A stretch of 64,000 nt of DNA from Idiomarina piscisalsi (GCF_002211765.1 NZ_CP022133.1:124001-188000), one strand, 5' to 3'. Positions 1-8,570 are shown, counted from the first letter of the stretch. The notes: generated from the sequence alone by a model not told the origin. Program-made: numbers and translations.

Positions 1-1165
1 TGCGTTGCGCAAGCGGAAAACACCCAAAGCGCTGAAATACATCGGTCAGTGTCTCTGCATCGCCCTGCAATAACAGAACGTCGCCTGGCTTGAAGCGAAT
101 ATTACCTAAAGCCGTACCGAGTTTTTGGCCTTCCCGCGCGACCCCAAGCACATTGATACCGTAGCGGCTGCGCAGTTTAATATCCGCCGCAGAGCGACCA
201 ATAAGCCGTGAGTCGTGACCAACGATACCTTCAATAACGGTAATATCGTCTGATTTCAAAAAGCGTTCATCAATTTTTTCTTCGGCGTTGAGTTCTAAAC
301 CGGTTCCGTCAATCACCTGTTGAATGGTTTCAGCGTTGGCTTCGACAATTAACACGTCTTCGGCTCTGAGTCTTAAATACCGAGCCGGTGCCGACCATCG
401 CTTTTCACCGCGCTGCAATGCCACAATAACAAAGTCGTCTTCGGTGCGGTTCTCCAACTCGTAGAGTGTTTCGCCGATAAAGTCGGACTCTTTTGGGACA
501 TACAATTCGGTGAGGTAACTGCTGACATCATAAAGCGATGCCGATTTGGATTTCCCGCTTTTCTCTGGAACCAGCCAATGGCTTAGAAACCACATAAACA
601 ATAGGCCGGCAACGGCAATACCTAAGCCCACAGGGGTAAACTCGAAAATACCAAAAGACTCGCCCATGGCTTCGCGCCGTATATCCGAAATAATAATATT
701 GGGCGGTGTACCGACCATGGTTATGGTTCCACCGAGTAGCGAACCAAACGCCATTGGCATGAGCAGTTTAGAAGGGTTATTGCCGCTGGCACGGGCCAGT
801 TGCAGTGCGACGGGAATCATTATGGCCATGGTGCCGGTATTACTGATAAACGCTGAACAGACGGTCGTGACAGATGTGAGCGCTATCATTTGAATCCAAC
901 GTTTGTCGCCAACTTTTTTCATGCCGGCCGCAAGAGCATCGACAACACCGGAGCGCCATAGCGCATGACTTATAATAAGAACGGCGGCGACGGTAATAAC
1001 CGCAGCATTGCCGAAACCGCTGAAAACCTCAGCCGCCGGAACTAGACCCAGAACGGCGGCCGACACAAGCGCCATCATGGCAACGAGGTCATAACGCCAT
1101 TTATCAATGACAAATAAAGCCAGCATTGCCAGCAAGATAATACCAATAAGCCATTGATCCAGCAT
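1..1165 (-). CDS. SLC13-family permease with TrkA-C (RCK_C) domains, 3' end cut by window edge
   Basis: An inner-membrane ion-coupled anion transporter of the SLC13/ArsB-like group. About 388 residues are visible from the ATG at 1163-1165; the gene runs off the left edge, so the second membrane half is missing. The N-terminus has successive hydrophobic helices, including a typical transporter stretch (residues about 110-150, VTTVCSAFISNTGTMAIMIP) and a GTPPNIIIS loop that matches the SLC13 substrate/Na+ hairpin motif. Two RCK_C-like soluble domains follow at about residues 215-290 and 305-385. That order (helices, two TrkA-C domains, helices) is usual for ~590-residue members. The substrate (sulfate, dicarboxylate or other) cannot be told from this. 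It is divergent from the beta-propeller gene. Confidence 0.85.
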   Translation of the reverse strand, partial: MLDQWLIGIILLAMLALFVIDKWRYDLVAMMALVSAAVLGLVPAAEVFSGFGNAAVITVAAVLIISHALWRSGVVDALAAGMKKVGDKRWIQMIALTSVTTVCSAFISNTGTMAIMIPVALQLARASGNNPSKLLMPMAFGSLLGGTITMVGTPPNIIISDIRREAMGESFGIFEFTPVGLGIAVAGLLFMWFLSHWLVPEKSGKSKSASLYDVSSYLTELYVPKESDFIGETLYELENRTEDDFVIVALQRGEKRWSAPARYLRLRAEDVLIVEANAETIQQVIDGTGLELNAEEKIDERFLKSDDITVIEGIVGHDSRLIGRSAADIKLRSRYGINVLGVAREGQKLGTALGNIRFKPGDVLLLQGDAETLTDVFQRFGCFPLAQR

Positions 1166-1259
1166 ACAAAGCCCGTCGTTTACTATTTATACAGTGAACA
1201 TTGCATAAGATACGATCGGGTGCAATATTTAGATGATGACCTAATCAGGAGGCATAACG

Positions 1260-2285
1260 ATGAAGTACCTTAGTTTAGCAAGTGCAGTAGTCGTTGGCCT
1301 GGCGGGATTAAGCAGTGCGCCGGCAAACAGTGATGATCATAAAGAAACTGGATTGGCAAACGCTGACATCCGGGAATGGCAGGTGCCGTGGGAGGACTCC
1401 CGGCCGCGTGACCCTTGGGTACATGACGGTATTGTCTGGTTTGTTGGTCAGGGAAGCCACTACGCAGCAACCTTTAATCCGGAAACAGAAGAATTCAAAC
1501 GCTACGACTTGCCTGATGGCGCGGGACCTCACACGGTTATCGTCGACGACAGGGGCGCCTGGTATGCGGGTAACTTGAAAGAGCATATTGGCCTTATTGA
1601 CCCGGGTACCGGTGATATTAAGCAATTTGAATTACCCGGCAGTGGGCCAAAAGACAGTCACACCATGGACTTTACTGCGGCGGGTGATATTTGGTTTACC
1701 GTTCAGGGCGGTAATCAAATCGGCTTTTTAGAGACGACTGGCGGCGAAATGATGCTGTGGGAGGTACCGACAGACTCTGCAAGGCCTTATGGCCTCATTG
1801 TTGAAAATGACCGACCCTGGGCAACGCTATTCGGGACGAATAAGCTGGCCACCATTGAAAATGGCAATTTAAAAGAGTTTGAACTGAAGCGGGAAAAATC
1901 GCGTCCTCGTCGTTTGGGTATGACCGATGACGGCACGATTTGGTATGTCGATTATAACCAGGGATACGTCGGTAGCTACGACCCGGTAACGGGCGACAAC
2001 AAAGACTGGCGAGCACCGGCGGCAGGGAATTCACGTCCTTATGGCATGGCAGTCGACAAGCGCAATGATGTTTGGTTTGTGGAAACCGGTGTGCAGCCGA
2101 ATCGTTTAGTGGGCTTTGACACAGCAACACACGAGTTTTCTGAGCCTATTGAATTAGAGAGTGGCGGCGGTACCGTTCGTCATATGTTTTATGACGAAAA
2201 CACCGACTCCATTTGGTTCGGCACCGACGCCAATACACTGGGCGTGGTCCGCCTAAGCGAACCACCGGTCGTCACCGCCGATTAA
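1260..2285 (+). CDS. Exported virginiamycin B lyase (Vgb)-like beta-propeller protein
   Basis: A 341-residue protein with an N-terminal signal peptide (about residues 1-23, ending SSAPANS). The rest is a repeated blade pattern with recurring WF-V/T-G, IGLIDP and SRPYGM-type motifs, as in the streptogramin-lyase (Vgb) seven-bladed propeller family. An AGGAGG ribosome-binding site sits just before the ATG. Vgb proteins linearise streptogramin B, but most environmental relatives have no shown resistance role, and I would not call this a resistance gene. A C-terminal His (in GTVRHMF) and a Glu (WFVETG) lie where the family carries functional residues. The stop codon abuts that of the convergent DUF4198 gene. 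The substrate in the periplasm is unknown. Confidence 0.8.
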   Translation: MKYLSLASAVVVGLAGLSSAPANSDDHKETGLANADIREWQVPWEDSRPRDPWVHDGIVWFVGQGSHYAATFNPETEEFKRYDLPDGAGPHTVIVDDRGAWYAGNLKEHIGLIDPGTGDIKQFELPGSGPKDSHTMDFTAAGDIWFTVQGGNQIGFLETTGGEMMLWEVPTDSARPYGLIVENDRPWATLFGTNKLATIENGNLKEFELKREKSRPRRLGMTDDGTIWYVDYNQGYVGSYDPVTGDNKDWRAPAAGNSRPYGMAVDKRNDVWFVETGVQPNRLVGFDTATHEFSEPIELESGGGTVRHMFYDENTDSIWFGTDANTLGVVRLSEPPVVTAD

Positions 2286-3116
2286 TTACATCGGCAACAC
2301 TTCCAAAACGGCGACATAAGAGCCCTGGCGTTTGGTCGCTGGGGCTTTCCCGTTATTGTCTGAGTATTCAGCTTCCAGCCAATACATGCCGGCGTCGTCA
2401 ACAGAAAACGTTACTTCGCCTTTTGCGTTGGTTTTAAGCTTGGTTGGCTCAGAGCGATCACGATACCGTTCACCGCCCTTCACCAAGACCAGCTCAGTAC
2501 CTGCAGCGGCTTTGCCGTCCATAGTGAATTTAAAGGTAATATTTTCACCGGTGTATAAGTCATTAGGGTGGGTCACTGGTTCGAGTTCTAAGCCGTTGCC
2601 CGTCGGTCCTAACGTGTCATAAGTCGGAGCGCCTGATGTCACAAATGTCTCAACGCGATGTGAGCGTTCACTGACTTCTAAATCTTTGGCATCTTGCGGA
2701 ACTTCTTTATAAAAATCGTCATTGGTTTTCTGTGAACCACGCGGCGGCCAGTATTGGCGTTCGCCATTGTCGTCTACCCAGCGGGCAGATAACCCTGAGC
2801 TCGCTGAGTACACGGTGTAAGTGCCTTCCTTTTCTAGCTCAACATCAAACACTGAGCGTAGTTTGCCTTTGTACCCGTTCTCTAATGTTACCGCAGAGCC
2901 ATCCGGCGCCATCGCTTCCACTCGGTCTAAGCTCAATGGATAGTGGTCGGGGTAAAAAATGCCATTCGCTATAGCTGCGTCAAAGGTGACCCATTCAGAG
3001 TCGCCGGAGACAACGGTAGCACTTGGTTTAATCCATACACGGTGTGCTTCACTGCTGGCGCTGGCGAACAGTGTTAGTACGGCAAGACTTGTCGTTATTA
3101 CAGAAGATAATTTCAT
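2286..3116 (-). CDS. DUF4198 domain-containing periplasmic protein
   Basis: A 276-residue exported protein with a signal peptide (residues about 1-24, cleavage near ASSEAHRVWIKP). The start of the mature protein, AHRVWIKPS, and the two beta-sandwich segments match DUF4198 (COG5266), annotated as a periplasmic component linked to metal uptake. The second segment (about residues 190-270, with TFKFTMDGKAAAGTELVLVKGGERYRD and VTFSVDDAGMYWLEAEY, quoted in part) looks like a bacterial Ig-like/CarboxypepD regulatory fold. It starts 2 nt after the stop of the PepSY/DUF2271 gene, and its GGAG ribosome-binding site lies inside that gene, so the two are almost certainly co-transcribed. The Fur box ahead of the pair implies expression under iron limitation. 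The biochemical role is not known. Confidence 0.85.
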   Translation of the reverse strand: MKLSSVITTSLAVLTLFASASSEAHRVWIKPSATVVSGDSEWVTFDAAIANGIFYPDHYPLSLDRVEAMAPDGSAVTLENGYKGKLRSVFDVELEKEGTYTVYSASSGLSARWVDDNGERQYWPPRGSQKTNDDFYKEVPQDAKDLEVSERSHRVETFVTSGAPTYDTLGPTGNGLELEPVTHPNDLYTGENITFKFTMDGKAAAGTELVLVKGGERYRDRSEPTKLKTNAKGEVTFSVDDAGMYWLEAEYSDNNGKAPATKRQGSYVAVLEVLPM

Positions 3117-3118
3117 GC

Positions 3119-4189
3119 TTAAGGCTCCAGTTTTAGGGACACACGGCCGAGTTCGTGCTCGCCGCTGTCTGTTATGGATATTGGGTGGTTAAGAGGTAAA
3201 GACAATGGCAGGCGCAGCATTTCACGCCCGCCAAGCTCACGAGCTGCTTCTACGTATAGGTAGTATTTACCTTCATTTAGCTCGGGTAATTGATTCAGCA
3301 TGGGAGTTAAGTCGACCCGTTGAACACCGGGACGGCGGGTTGCACCAGACACGCCGTCTATAGGCATATCGGTCATGCGTCCACTGCGGCGCCACCATTG
3401 ACGCATGTCTTTCAGCCACTTTTCCCCTTCGTTATTTTCAAGGTTTACGTCATACCACACGGCAATATCGACAACACGCTGATGACGCTCGTTGGCTAGC
3501 CAAACGGCAACATAAGGTACGTGATATTCGGCAACAGACAGACGTGGAATTTCCACAGTGAGTTCATTTTCAGCGGCATGAGCCGAACCAATAACGGCGA
3601 AAAATGGAATGATGAATCCGGCCAGGACCAGTGGCCAGGTTGATTTGCGGCCCTTACTGTATTTTTTCAAAAGCAATAACCCCGTAATAGTGAAAACAAT
3701 GCTCGCGATAGCAAAAGCATCAATAAATAAACTCCATAAGAACCCGGTATTCCGCGCCTTGTGCAGATCATTAAAATAGGCAATCCACCCGCGATCAGTA
3801 CTTTCGGAATAAAAAGCACCGCTGGCTAAATCGACACTGAACCAGCTGTCCCCGCCAGGTCGGGGCATGGCGACGTACACTTCGTAGTCACTCCACTCTA
3901 TTTGGGCATTTGAACTGATGCTGTTATGTGTCTTTGCTTCGTACCAGCGATGAAAGGAAGTTGGCAGAACGTCATTCCCTGACGCATTCACTAACCGTTC
4001 CAAGTCCTTTTGAGGGAGAGACCCTTCGTAACGTTCGATGCTCGGTGCAGACTCTATCCACCCTGCATGATTCAACGTAATACCTGTGACAGAGAACAGC
4101 AGCATACCAATAAGGCAAACCGCTGAGCTTATCCAGTGCCAGTCTTTGAGTGACCAACCTCGCTTTTTTGATCTGTTTCTGCGCGCCAT
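3119..4189 (-). CDS. PepSY-associated membrane protein fused to a DUF2271 domain
   Basis: A 356-residue inner-membrane protein. A basic N-terminus is followed by a transmembrane helix (about residues 18-38, with SVTGITLNHAGW typical of PepSY_TM proteins). A periplasmic PepSY-like region follows, then a second helix pair near residues 155-180 and 187-205. The C-terminal ~150 residues (from about 210) match DUF2271, with the features YVAVWLANE, WYDV and the GVSGATRRPG segment. PepSY_TM proteins of this kind commonly accompany TonB receptors and ferric-siderophore reduction, so a role in periplasmic iron handling is inferred. It is the first gene of a two-gene operon with DUF4198, controlled by the Fur box 72 nt upstream. 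Confidence 0.85.
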   Translation of the reverse strand: MARRNRSKKRGWSLKDWHWISSAVCLIGMLLFSVTGITLNHAGWIESAPSIERYEGSLPQKDLERLVNASGNDVLPTSFHRWYEAKTHNSISSNAQIEWSDYEVYVAMPRPGGDSWFSVDLASGAFYSESTDRGWIAYFNDLHKARNTGFLWSLFIDAFAIASIVFTITGLLLLKKYSKGRKSTWPLVLAGFIIPFFAVIGSAHAAENELTVEIPRLSVAEYHVPYVAVWLANERHQRVVDIAVWYDVNLENNEGEKWLKDMRQWWRRSGRMTDMPIDGVSGATRRPGVQRVDLTPMLNQLPELNEGKYYLYVEAARELGGREMLRLPLSLPLNHPISITDSGEHELGRVSLKLEP

Positions 4190-4256
4190 AATCTACTGCT
4201 GTTAAAATTGGCTGAGGCCAATGTTTTTAATTGATGTTTTACGAATATGGCGTTAG

Positions 4257-4284
4257 TCTATATGAAAATCATTCTTATTCGCAA
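4257..4284 (-). promoter_or_regulatory. Fur box overlapping a sigma-70 promoter for the PepSY/DUF4198 operon
   Basis: A 19-bp Fur-like site, TATGAAAATCATTCTTATT, lies at 4261-4279 and matches the site before the TonB receptor (10749-10767) at 16 of 19 positions. On the minus strand it fills the spacer between TTGCGA (4279-4284) and TATAGA (4257-4262), 16 bp apart. Fur-Fe2+ bound here would block that promoter. Its distance to the ATG at 4189 fits a short 5' leader. Confidence 0.75.
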
Positions 4285-4364
4285 TTTAGAAATAGTGAAC
4301 TGATTTTTCAGTTTTTAAGCGCATAGCGTTACTTTTGCCGTAATCTGCAGGAGCAGGAGTTTTC

Positions 4365-5147
4365 ATGAGAAGTACTATTGCCGAGACCGTGACTCAGGTA
4401 CGTCACTGGAATGACACTTTATTCAGTTTTAGAACCACCCGTAAGCCCAGTTTCACCTTTGAAAACGGTCAGTTTGTGATGATGGGTCTGCAATTGGAAG
4501 ACAAGCCGCTGTTAAGAGCCTACTCAATTGCCAGTGCTAACTACGAAGAAGAATTGGAGTTTTTCAGCATAAAAGTACCTGATGGCGCGCTAACGTCGCG
4601 GCTGCAGCACATTCAGGTGGGCGATGAAGTGGTGTTGTCGACGCGCCCTACCGGAACCCTTGTTCCGGGACATTTGTTACCGGGTAAGAACCTGTACTTG
4701 CTGAGCACAGGCACCGGGTTGGCGCCATTCATGAGTGTCATTAAAGATCCGGATATCTACGAGCAATACGACAAGGTGATTCTCGTGCACGGCGTACGTT
4801 ATGTCTCTGAGTTAGCCTACCAAAAAGAAATCGGTGAAGACTTACCCAATAACGAGTTTTTTGGTGATTGGGTAAAAGAAAAGCTGATTTACTATCCAAC
4901 GGTAACGCGTGAACCATTTAGGGATGAAGCGCATCAGCAGCGCATTACTGATTTGCTGACCTCCGGCACCTTGACGCGCACCATTGGCATGCCCGATTTG
5001 AACCCGGCGCATGACCGTTTTATGCTGTGCGGTAATGACGCTATGCTGCAGGACTTAATGGCGATATTGAACGAGCGTGGCTTTACAAAGGCAACGTCGC
5101 GTAAGCAAGGCGATTACGTTATTGAGCAAGCATTTATTGAGAAATAA
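4365..5147 (+). CDS. fpr: Ferredoxin--NADP+ reductase (FPR type)
   Basis: A cytoplasmic FAD enzyme moving electrons between NADPH and ferredoxin or flavodoxin. It has 260 residues, the usual length of the Pseudomonas/Azotobacter FPR subclass (~258). The FAD-binding motif RAYSIAS is at about residues 50-56, the NADP-binding GTGLAPF at about residues 117-123, and an LCGNDAML motif is near residue 225. The C-terminus ends in the VIEQAFIEK pattern typical of bacterial subclass IIA FPR. A GCAGGAG ribosome-binding site precedes the ATG. It is followed 14 nt later by the UDG-like gene, so the pair may be co-transcribed. Such enzymes supply reducing power to Fe-S and oxidative-stress systems, which fits its place beside a Fur-regulated operon. 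Confidence 0.93.
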   Translation: MRSTIAETVTQVRHWNDTLFSFRTTRKPSFTFENGQFVMMGLQLEDKPLLRAYSIASANYEEELEFFSIKVPDGALTSRLQHIQVGDEVVLSTRPTGTLVPGHLLPGKNLYLLSTGTGLAPFMSVIKDPDIYEQYDKVILVHGVRYVSELAYQKEIGEDLPNNEFFGDWVKEKLIYYPTVTREPFRDEAHQQRITDLLTSGTLTRTIGMPDLNPAHDRFMLCGNDAMLQDLMAILNERGFTKATSRKQGDYVIEQAFIEK

Positions 5148-5161
5148 CCAATGAGGTAACC

Positions 5162-5743
5162 ATGAGCTCCTGGCAAAACTTGCTGACCGAGGTTCGTCAA
5201 TGCACGCTATGCGAACCGGAATTGCCAATGGGAGCTCGACCGGTTGTTCAGTTACATCCCAACGCCAAAATTTTAGTCGCCGGTCAGGCCCCTGGCCGAC
5301 GGGTTCATGCCTCCGGTAAACCGTTCGATGACCCCAGTGGTGACCGTCTTCGTCAGTGGATGGGCGTTGATAAATCGACGTTTTATGACGCTGAAAAGCT
5401 GGCTATTATTCCTATGGGGTTGTGTTACCCGGGCACCGGCAAGTCCGGCGACTTACCGCCACGCCCCGAATGTGCTCCGGCGTGGCGGCACAAGCTCCTT
5501 GAGCAGTTACCGAATTTAGAACTGACGTTAGCCGTTGGGCAGTACGCCCAAAGTTGGCATATTGACGAACCAAAACAGACGCTTACTGAGCGAGTAAAAA
5601 ACTGGGAGCATTATTGGCCTGACGTCTTGCCGTTGCCGCACCCCAGCCCACGTAATAACTTGTGGTTGAAGCGTAACCTCTGGTTTGAAGACACCATTAT
5701 TCCGACGTTGCAGAAGCGCATTGCCGAATTGCTCAGCGCCTGA
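5162..5743 (+). CDS. Uracil-DNA glycosylase superfamily protein with a probable Fe-S cluster
   Basis: A 193-residue protein of COG1573. Four cysteines (Cys14, Cys17, Cys88, Cys104) have the CxxC...C-x15-C layout of the 4Fe-4S site of family-4 UDGs. Motif A reads GQAPG (residues 41-45), where classical family-4 enzymes have GEAPG, so the usual acidic residue is a Gln. The C-terminal motif HPSPRN (about residue 158) is the superfamily DNA-intercalating motif. It would be a DNA-repair base-excision enzyme or a related nucleic-acid-binding protein. Because of the E-to-Q change, uracil excision is not assured. It lies 14 nt after fpr, which could feed electrons to a Fe-S protein, although that link is speculative. 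Confidence 0.85.
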   Translation: MSSWQNLLTEVRQCTLCEPELPMGARPVVQLHPNAKILVAGQAPGRRVHASGKPFDDPSGDRLRQWMGVDKSTFYDAEKLAIIPMGLCYPGTGKSGDLPPRPECAPAWRHKLLEQLPNLELTLAVGQYAQSWHIDEPKQTLTERVKNWEHYWPDVLPLPHPSPRNNLWLKRNLWFEDTIIPTLQKRIAELLSA

Positions 5744-6205
5744 CTACCACCAGCGACCGGTCTCCCGGCAATAACTTTTGTACGCTTCGCCAAAGGCATT
5801 GATAAGAGCGCGCTCTTCAGGCTGAATCTGGAACTTACTCATGTACGCAACATAAAGCACCAAGCCCCATAGCGAAAACACGCTGCCTAAAAATACACCC
5901 CAAGCCATAAGCACAAAGAAAAAGCCAAGGTACATTGGGTTTCGGGTGCGCTGATAAATTCCCGTTGTGACCAATTCGGTACTTTTGTTCGGGTCTCGCG
6001 GGTCGACCGTGGTTTTTGCCCGGCGAAAGCTCATAACGCCTAGTAAAGGCAGTAAGACACCTAATACTAATAAGAAAATTGCCGCAGCACGCTGGCCAAC
6101 ATAGAAAGCATTAAACTCTGCGGTATAATGCGCTGTTAACCACATCAGTCCTGCCACAATGGCAACAACAATGACGGGCGGAACTTTGAGTTCTAAAAAC
6201 TTCAT
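5744..6205 (-). CDS. Isoprenylcysteine carboxyl methyltransferase (ICMT)-family membrane protein
   Basis: A 153-residue integral membrane protein starting at the ATG at 6203-6205 (N-terminus MKFLELKVPPVIVV). Longer upstream reading is possible in frame but would overlap the divergent DUF1415 gene and lacks family similarity. Four or so hydrophobic segments are followed by the family's conserved C-terminal region: GIYQRTRNPMYLGF (about residues 90-103), then PEERAL..FGEAYKSYCRETGRWW. In this family these residues bind S-adenosylmethionine. Bacterial members methylate varied small lipophilic or protein substrates; the one here is unknown. The stop codon directly abuts that of the UDG-like gene, in convergent orientation. 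Confidence 0.85.
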   Translation of the reverse strand: MKFLELKVPPVIVVAIVAGLMWLTAHYTAEFNAFYVGQRAAAIFLLVLGVLLPLLGVMSFRRAKTTVDPRDPNKSTELVTTGIYQRTRNPMYLGFFFVLMAWGVFLGSVFSLWGLVLYVAYMSKFQIQPEERALINAFGEAYKSYCRETGRWW

Positions 6206-6235
6206 AGAAAGAAGCGTCCTTTTGGTGATACGAAA

Positions 6236-6775
6236 ATGACGACTGAAACTTCTACAATTATTGAGCAAACCGAGCGCTGGGTGCAACAGCTCATTGTGAA
6301 ATACAATATTTGTCCATTCGCCCGCCGCGAAGTTGAGCGCAAACGTGTTCGCTACGTTGTTGCGGAACAACCGGACATGGCTTCGGTATTACAGCAATTA
6401 CTGTTTGAAGCGAAACACTTAGACGAAACCGCTGATACTGAGACCACACTTTTTATGATCCCTCAGGGCTTTGAAGGCTTCCATGGCTTTTTAGAGTTGG
6501 TCGACATGGCTGACTCGCTGCTTATAGAGGAAGGCTATGAAGGTATTTATCAATTAGCGCATTTTCACCCTGATTACTGTTTTGATGGGGAACCCCAGGA
6601 CGACCCGGCGAACTATACCAACCGCTCTCCATTTCCGACGTTGCATTTATTAAGGGAAGCGAGCTTAGAGAAAGCGATTGAGCAGCATGACGACCCCGAG
6701 TCGATACCTGAGCGTAATATTGAGTTTTGCCGGCGTAAGGGTGCTGAGTTTTTTGTAAAGATTTTAAACGGTTAG
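6236..6775 (+). CDS. DUF1415 domain-containing protein
   Basis: A 179-residue soluble protein matching DUF1415 along its whole length. It has the conserved opening (TERWVQQLIVKYNICPFAR), the FMIPQGF segment and the HFHPDYCFDGEPQDDPANYTNRSP region, whose His, Cys and Asp residues suggest metal or nucleotide binding; the PHF-like residues near position 110 are the most conserved part of the family. The function is unknown. It is common in gamma- and betaproteobacteria. It is divergent from the ICMT-family gene with only a 30-bp gap, and so probably shares a promoter region with it. Confidence 0.88.
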   Translation: MTTETSTIIEQTERWVQQLIVKYNICPFARREVERKRVRYVVAEQPDMASVLQQLLFEAKHLDETADTETTLFMIPQGFEGFHGFLELVDMADSLLIEEGYEGIYQLAHFHPDYCFDGEPQDDPANYTNRSPFPTLHLLREASLEKAIEQHDDPESIPERNIEFCRRKGAEFFVKILNG

Positions 6776-6835
6776 CTTGGGCTGACGAATTGAATGGCGT
6801 AGGCTATGCTTTAGTTATAAACAAAGGTGATTGTC

Positions 6836-8224
6836 ATGCCAGAGCGTCAGCTGTCGAATAAAATTCTGGAAAAGTTACCCACGATGGTCGCGTTCATCGA
6901 TGAAAAGCGGCGCTATCGTTACGTCAATAAAGCTTATTGCCAGTTCTTCAGCCTGAAAAAAGCCGACATTCTGGGTCGGTTCGTATCCGACGTTCTTGAC
7001 GATGAGTCTTACGCGCGTGTCAAAACCCGACACGATAAAGTCTTTAAAACCGGTAAGGTTAACTCGTTTTCCGAAACGGTGAAGTTCAGAGACGGCCGCA
7101 AGTGCTTTTTGGATGTACGGTATCTACCTGAACTGAATGACGAAAATAAGCCGATCGGCTTGTATGTGGTTATTGAAGACGTGACCGAATACTACGCGTC
7201 AGTTGATTTGATGCGCACCATTCACGAGATTATTCACAAACGAGGTCGGCGTATTGATCCCGCTTCTATTGATGAACTTTTGAAGTTTGGTGTGGAATAT
7301 CTGGACGTTGATATTGGCACCGCAAGTTCAATCATTGACGGCGTATACACCATTGAGTGGATACAGACGGCAAAGTTAGAGTTCGATGCGGGTACTCAAC
7401 TTCCTCTGGATACGACCTATTGCTCTGTTGTCCTAAAGGAAAATGAATTAGTACATACTAATGAAGCCGGCAAAGATGCGCGCTTTAAAGATCATAAATC
7501 TTTCCTGACGTACGGGCTTCAGTCTTATATCGGTACGCCGCTGGTTATTAACGATGTTGTTTGGGGCGTGTTAGGGTTTGCGCGTAAAACCGCTCGCCGG
7601 GAAGCTTTCAGCGAACTGGAAATAGAAATGGTGCGTATGATGGGCACCGCTGTGGAGACGGTTATAGCGGAGCAGGCCGTACGGCATGATCTGATACGAC
7701 AACGTGACGATATGGCAGCCATCGCATACACGGACTCGCTCACTGGATTGAAAAACCGCTCGGCAGGCATGCAAATGCTTGAGCAAGGGCTGGCAACCCA
7801 TTACAAGGACAGTTGTTGCGTGGTCGCAGTTATCGACTTTGACCACTTTAAGTCAATTAATGACACCTACGGCCACGACATTGGGGACCGGGTGCTCATT
7901 GCTGGCGCTAACGCCATGAATGACAGCTTAAGGGGTAGCGACACGGTGATTCGGGTGGGCGGTGAAGAGTTTATGATTATTTTACCTCACACCGATAAAG
8001 AAAATGCTTCAACGGTACTTGAGCGCGTACGAGAAGCCGTGGAGACAACGGTTGTCACGCTGGAATCAGGCGACGTCATTAATCCCACTGTCAGCATTGG
8101 CGCTACCGCCAGTGAAACGAATGACGACGTGTCGAGTATTTACCGCCGCGCCGACCAAGCGCTCTATAAAGCCAAGCATGCGGGGAGAAACTGCATTGTT
8201 TGGTCAGACAATGCAGTGAGTTAA
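6836..8224 (+). CDS. Diguanylate cyclase with PAS and GAF sensory domains
   Basis: A cytoplasmic c-di-GMP synthase of 462 residues. I place the start at the ATG at 6836, five nt after AAAGGTGA; a GTG nine nt upstream is possible but poorly spaced. Domains: PAS (about 8-125, with FIDEKRRYRYVNKAYC), GAF (about 135-285, with the LDTTYCSVV and SYIGTPLVI signatures), and GGDEF (about 300-460). The catalytic motif is GGEEF. An RGSD inhibitory I-site lies five residues ahead of it, so both synthesis and product inhibition should be intact. There are no membrane segments. The GAF resembles those of phytochrome-type cyclases but lacks an obvious chromophore Cys-His pair. It appears to be a single-gene unit. 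Confidence 0.93.
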   Translation: MPERQLSNKILEKLPTMVAFIDEKRRYRYVNKAYCQFFSLKKADILGRFVSDVLDDESYARVKTRHDKVFKTGKVNSFSETVKFRDGRKCFLDVRYLPELNDENKPIGLYVVIEDVTEYYASVDLMRTIHEIIHKRGRRIDPASIDELLKFGVEYLDVDIGTASSIIDGVYTIEWIQTAKLEFDAGTQLPLDTTYCSVVLKENELVHTNEAGKDARFKDHKSFLTYGLQSYIGTPLVINDVVWGVLGFARKTARREAFSELEIEMVRMMGTAVETVIAEQAVRHDLIRQRDDMAAIAYTDSLTGLKNRSAGMQMLEQGLATHYKDSCCVVAVIDFDHFKSINDTYGHDIGDRVLIAGANAMNDSLRGSDTVIRVGGEEFMIILPHTDKENASTVLERVREAVETTVVTLESGDVINPTVSIGATASETNDDVSSIYRRADQALYKAKHAGRNCIVWSDNAVS

Positions 8225-8237
8225 GCCAAACGGTTCT

Positions 8238-8570
8238 CTATCGGTTGGTTAGCCATAGCGTTAATCCAATGCCGATAGCCATACCAAGTAATAATGTAAT
8301 CAGCATTGGCAATGCATCGATCCAGCTTGGTGCCCGCTCGGGAGCGTCTTGGGACAGTAGTGTTTGCTCGGCACTAAAGCTTGACTCAATCGTCTTACGC
8401 TCAACCTCTAAAACGCTGCATAAAGCCAGTACGGTTTCTGATGAAGCCATACCTTCTTTCTCAACTCGTTGTATTGTGCGAAGGCTCACGGCGCACGCAT
8501 CGGCAAGGTGCTGCTGAGTCCAACCTTTGTCATTTCGAAGCTCTACAATTTTAGTCGCATCAATACGCAT
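8238..8570 (-). CDS. XRE-family HTH regulator with a C-terminal transmembrane helix
   Basis: A 110-residue protein. Residues about 8-65 form a Cro/CI-type helix-turn-helix (RNDKGWTQQHLADACAVSLR, then TIQRVEKEG). A linker follows, and a single hydrophobic helix near the C-terminus (about 87-106, PMLITLLLGMAIGIGLTLWL) would tether it to the inner membrane. Membrane-tethered XRE regulators of this short type occur in Alteromonadales, with unknown targets. It begins 3 nt after the stop of the 131-residue membrane protein, so the two form an operon and possibly a sensor-regulator pair. The convergent neighbour is the diguanylate cyclase, 13 nt away. Confidence 0.85.
   Translation of the reverse strand: MRIDATKIVELRNDKGWTQQHLADACAVSLRTIQRVEKEGMASSETVLALCSVLEVERKTIESSFSAEQTLLSQDAPERAPSWIDALPMLITLLLGMAIGIGLTLWLTNR

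Noticed and set aside
1260..2285. Antibiotic-resistance reading of the Vgb-like gene
   Set aside because: Family likeness to virginiamycin B lyase is real, but the position, export signal and environmental origin give no support for a resistance role.
4207..4222. ATTGGC-TGAG-GCCAAT hairpin in the leader of the PepSY operon
   Set aside because: A perfect but short 6-bp stem with no T-tract and no clear position relative to the start; could be chance.
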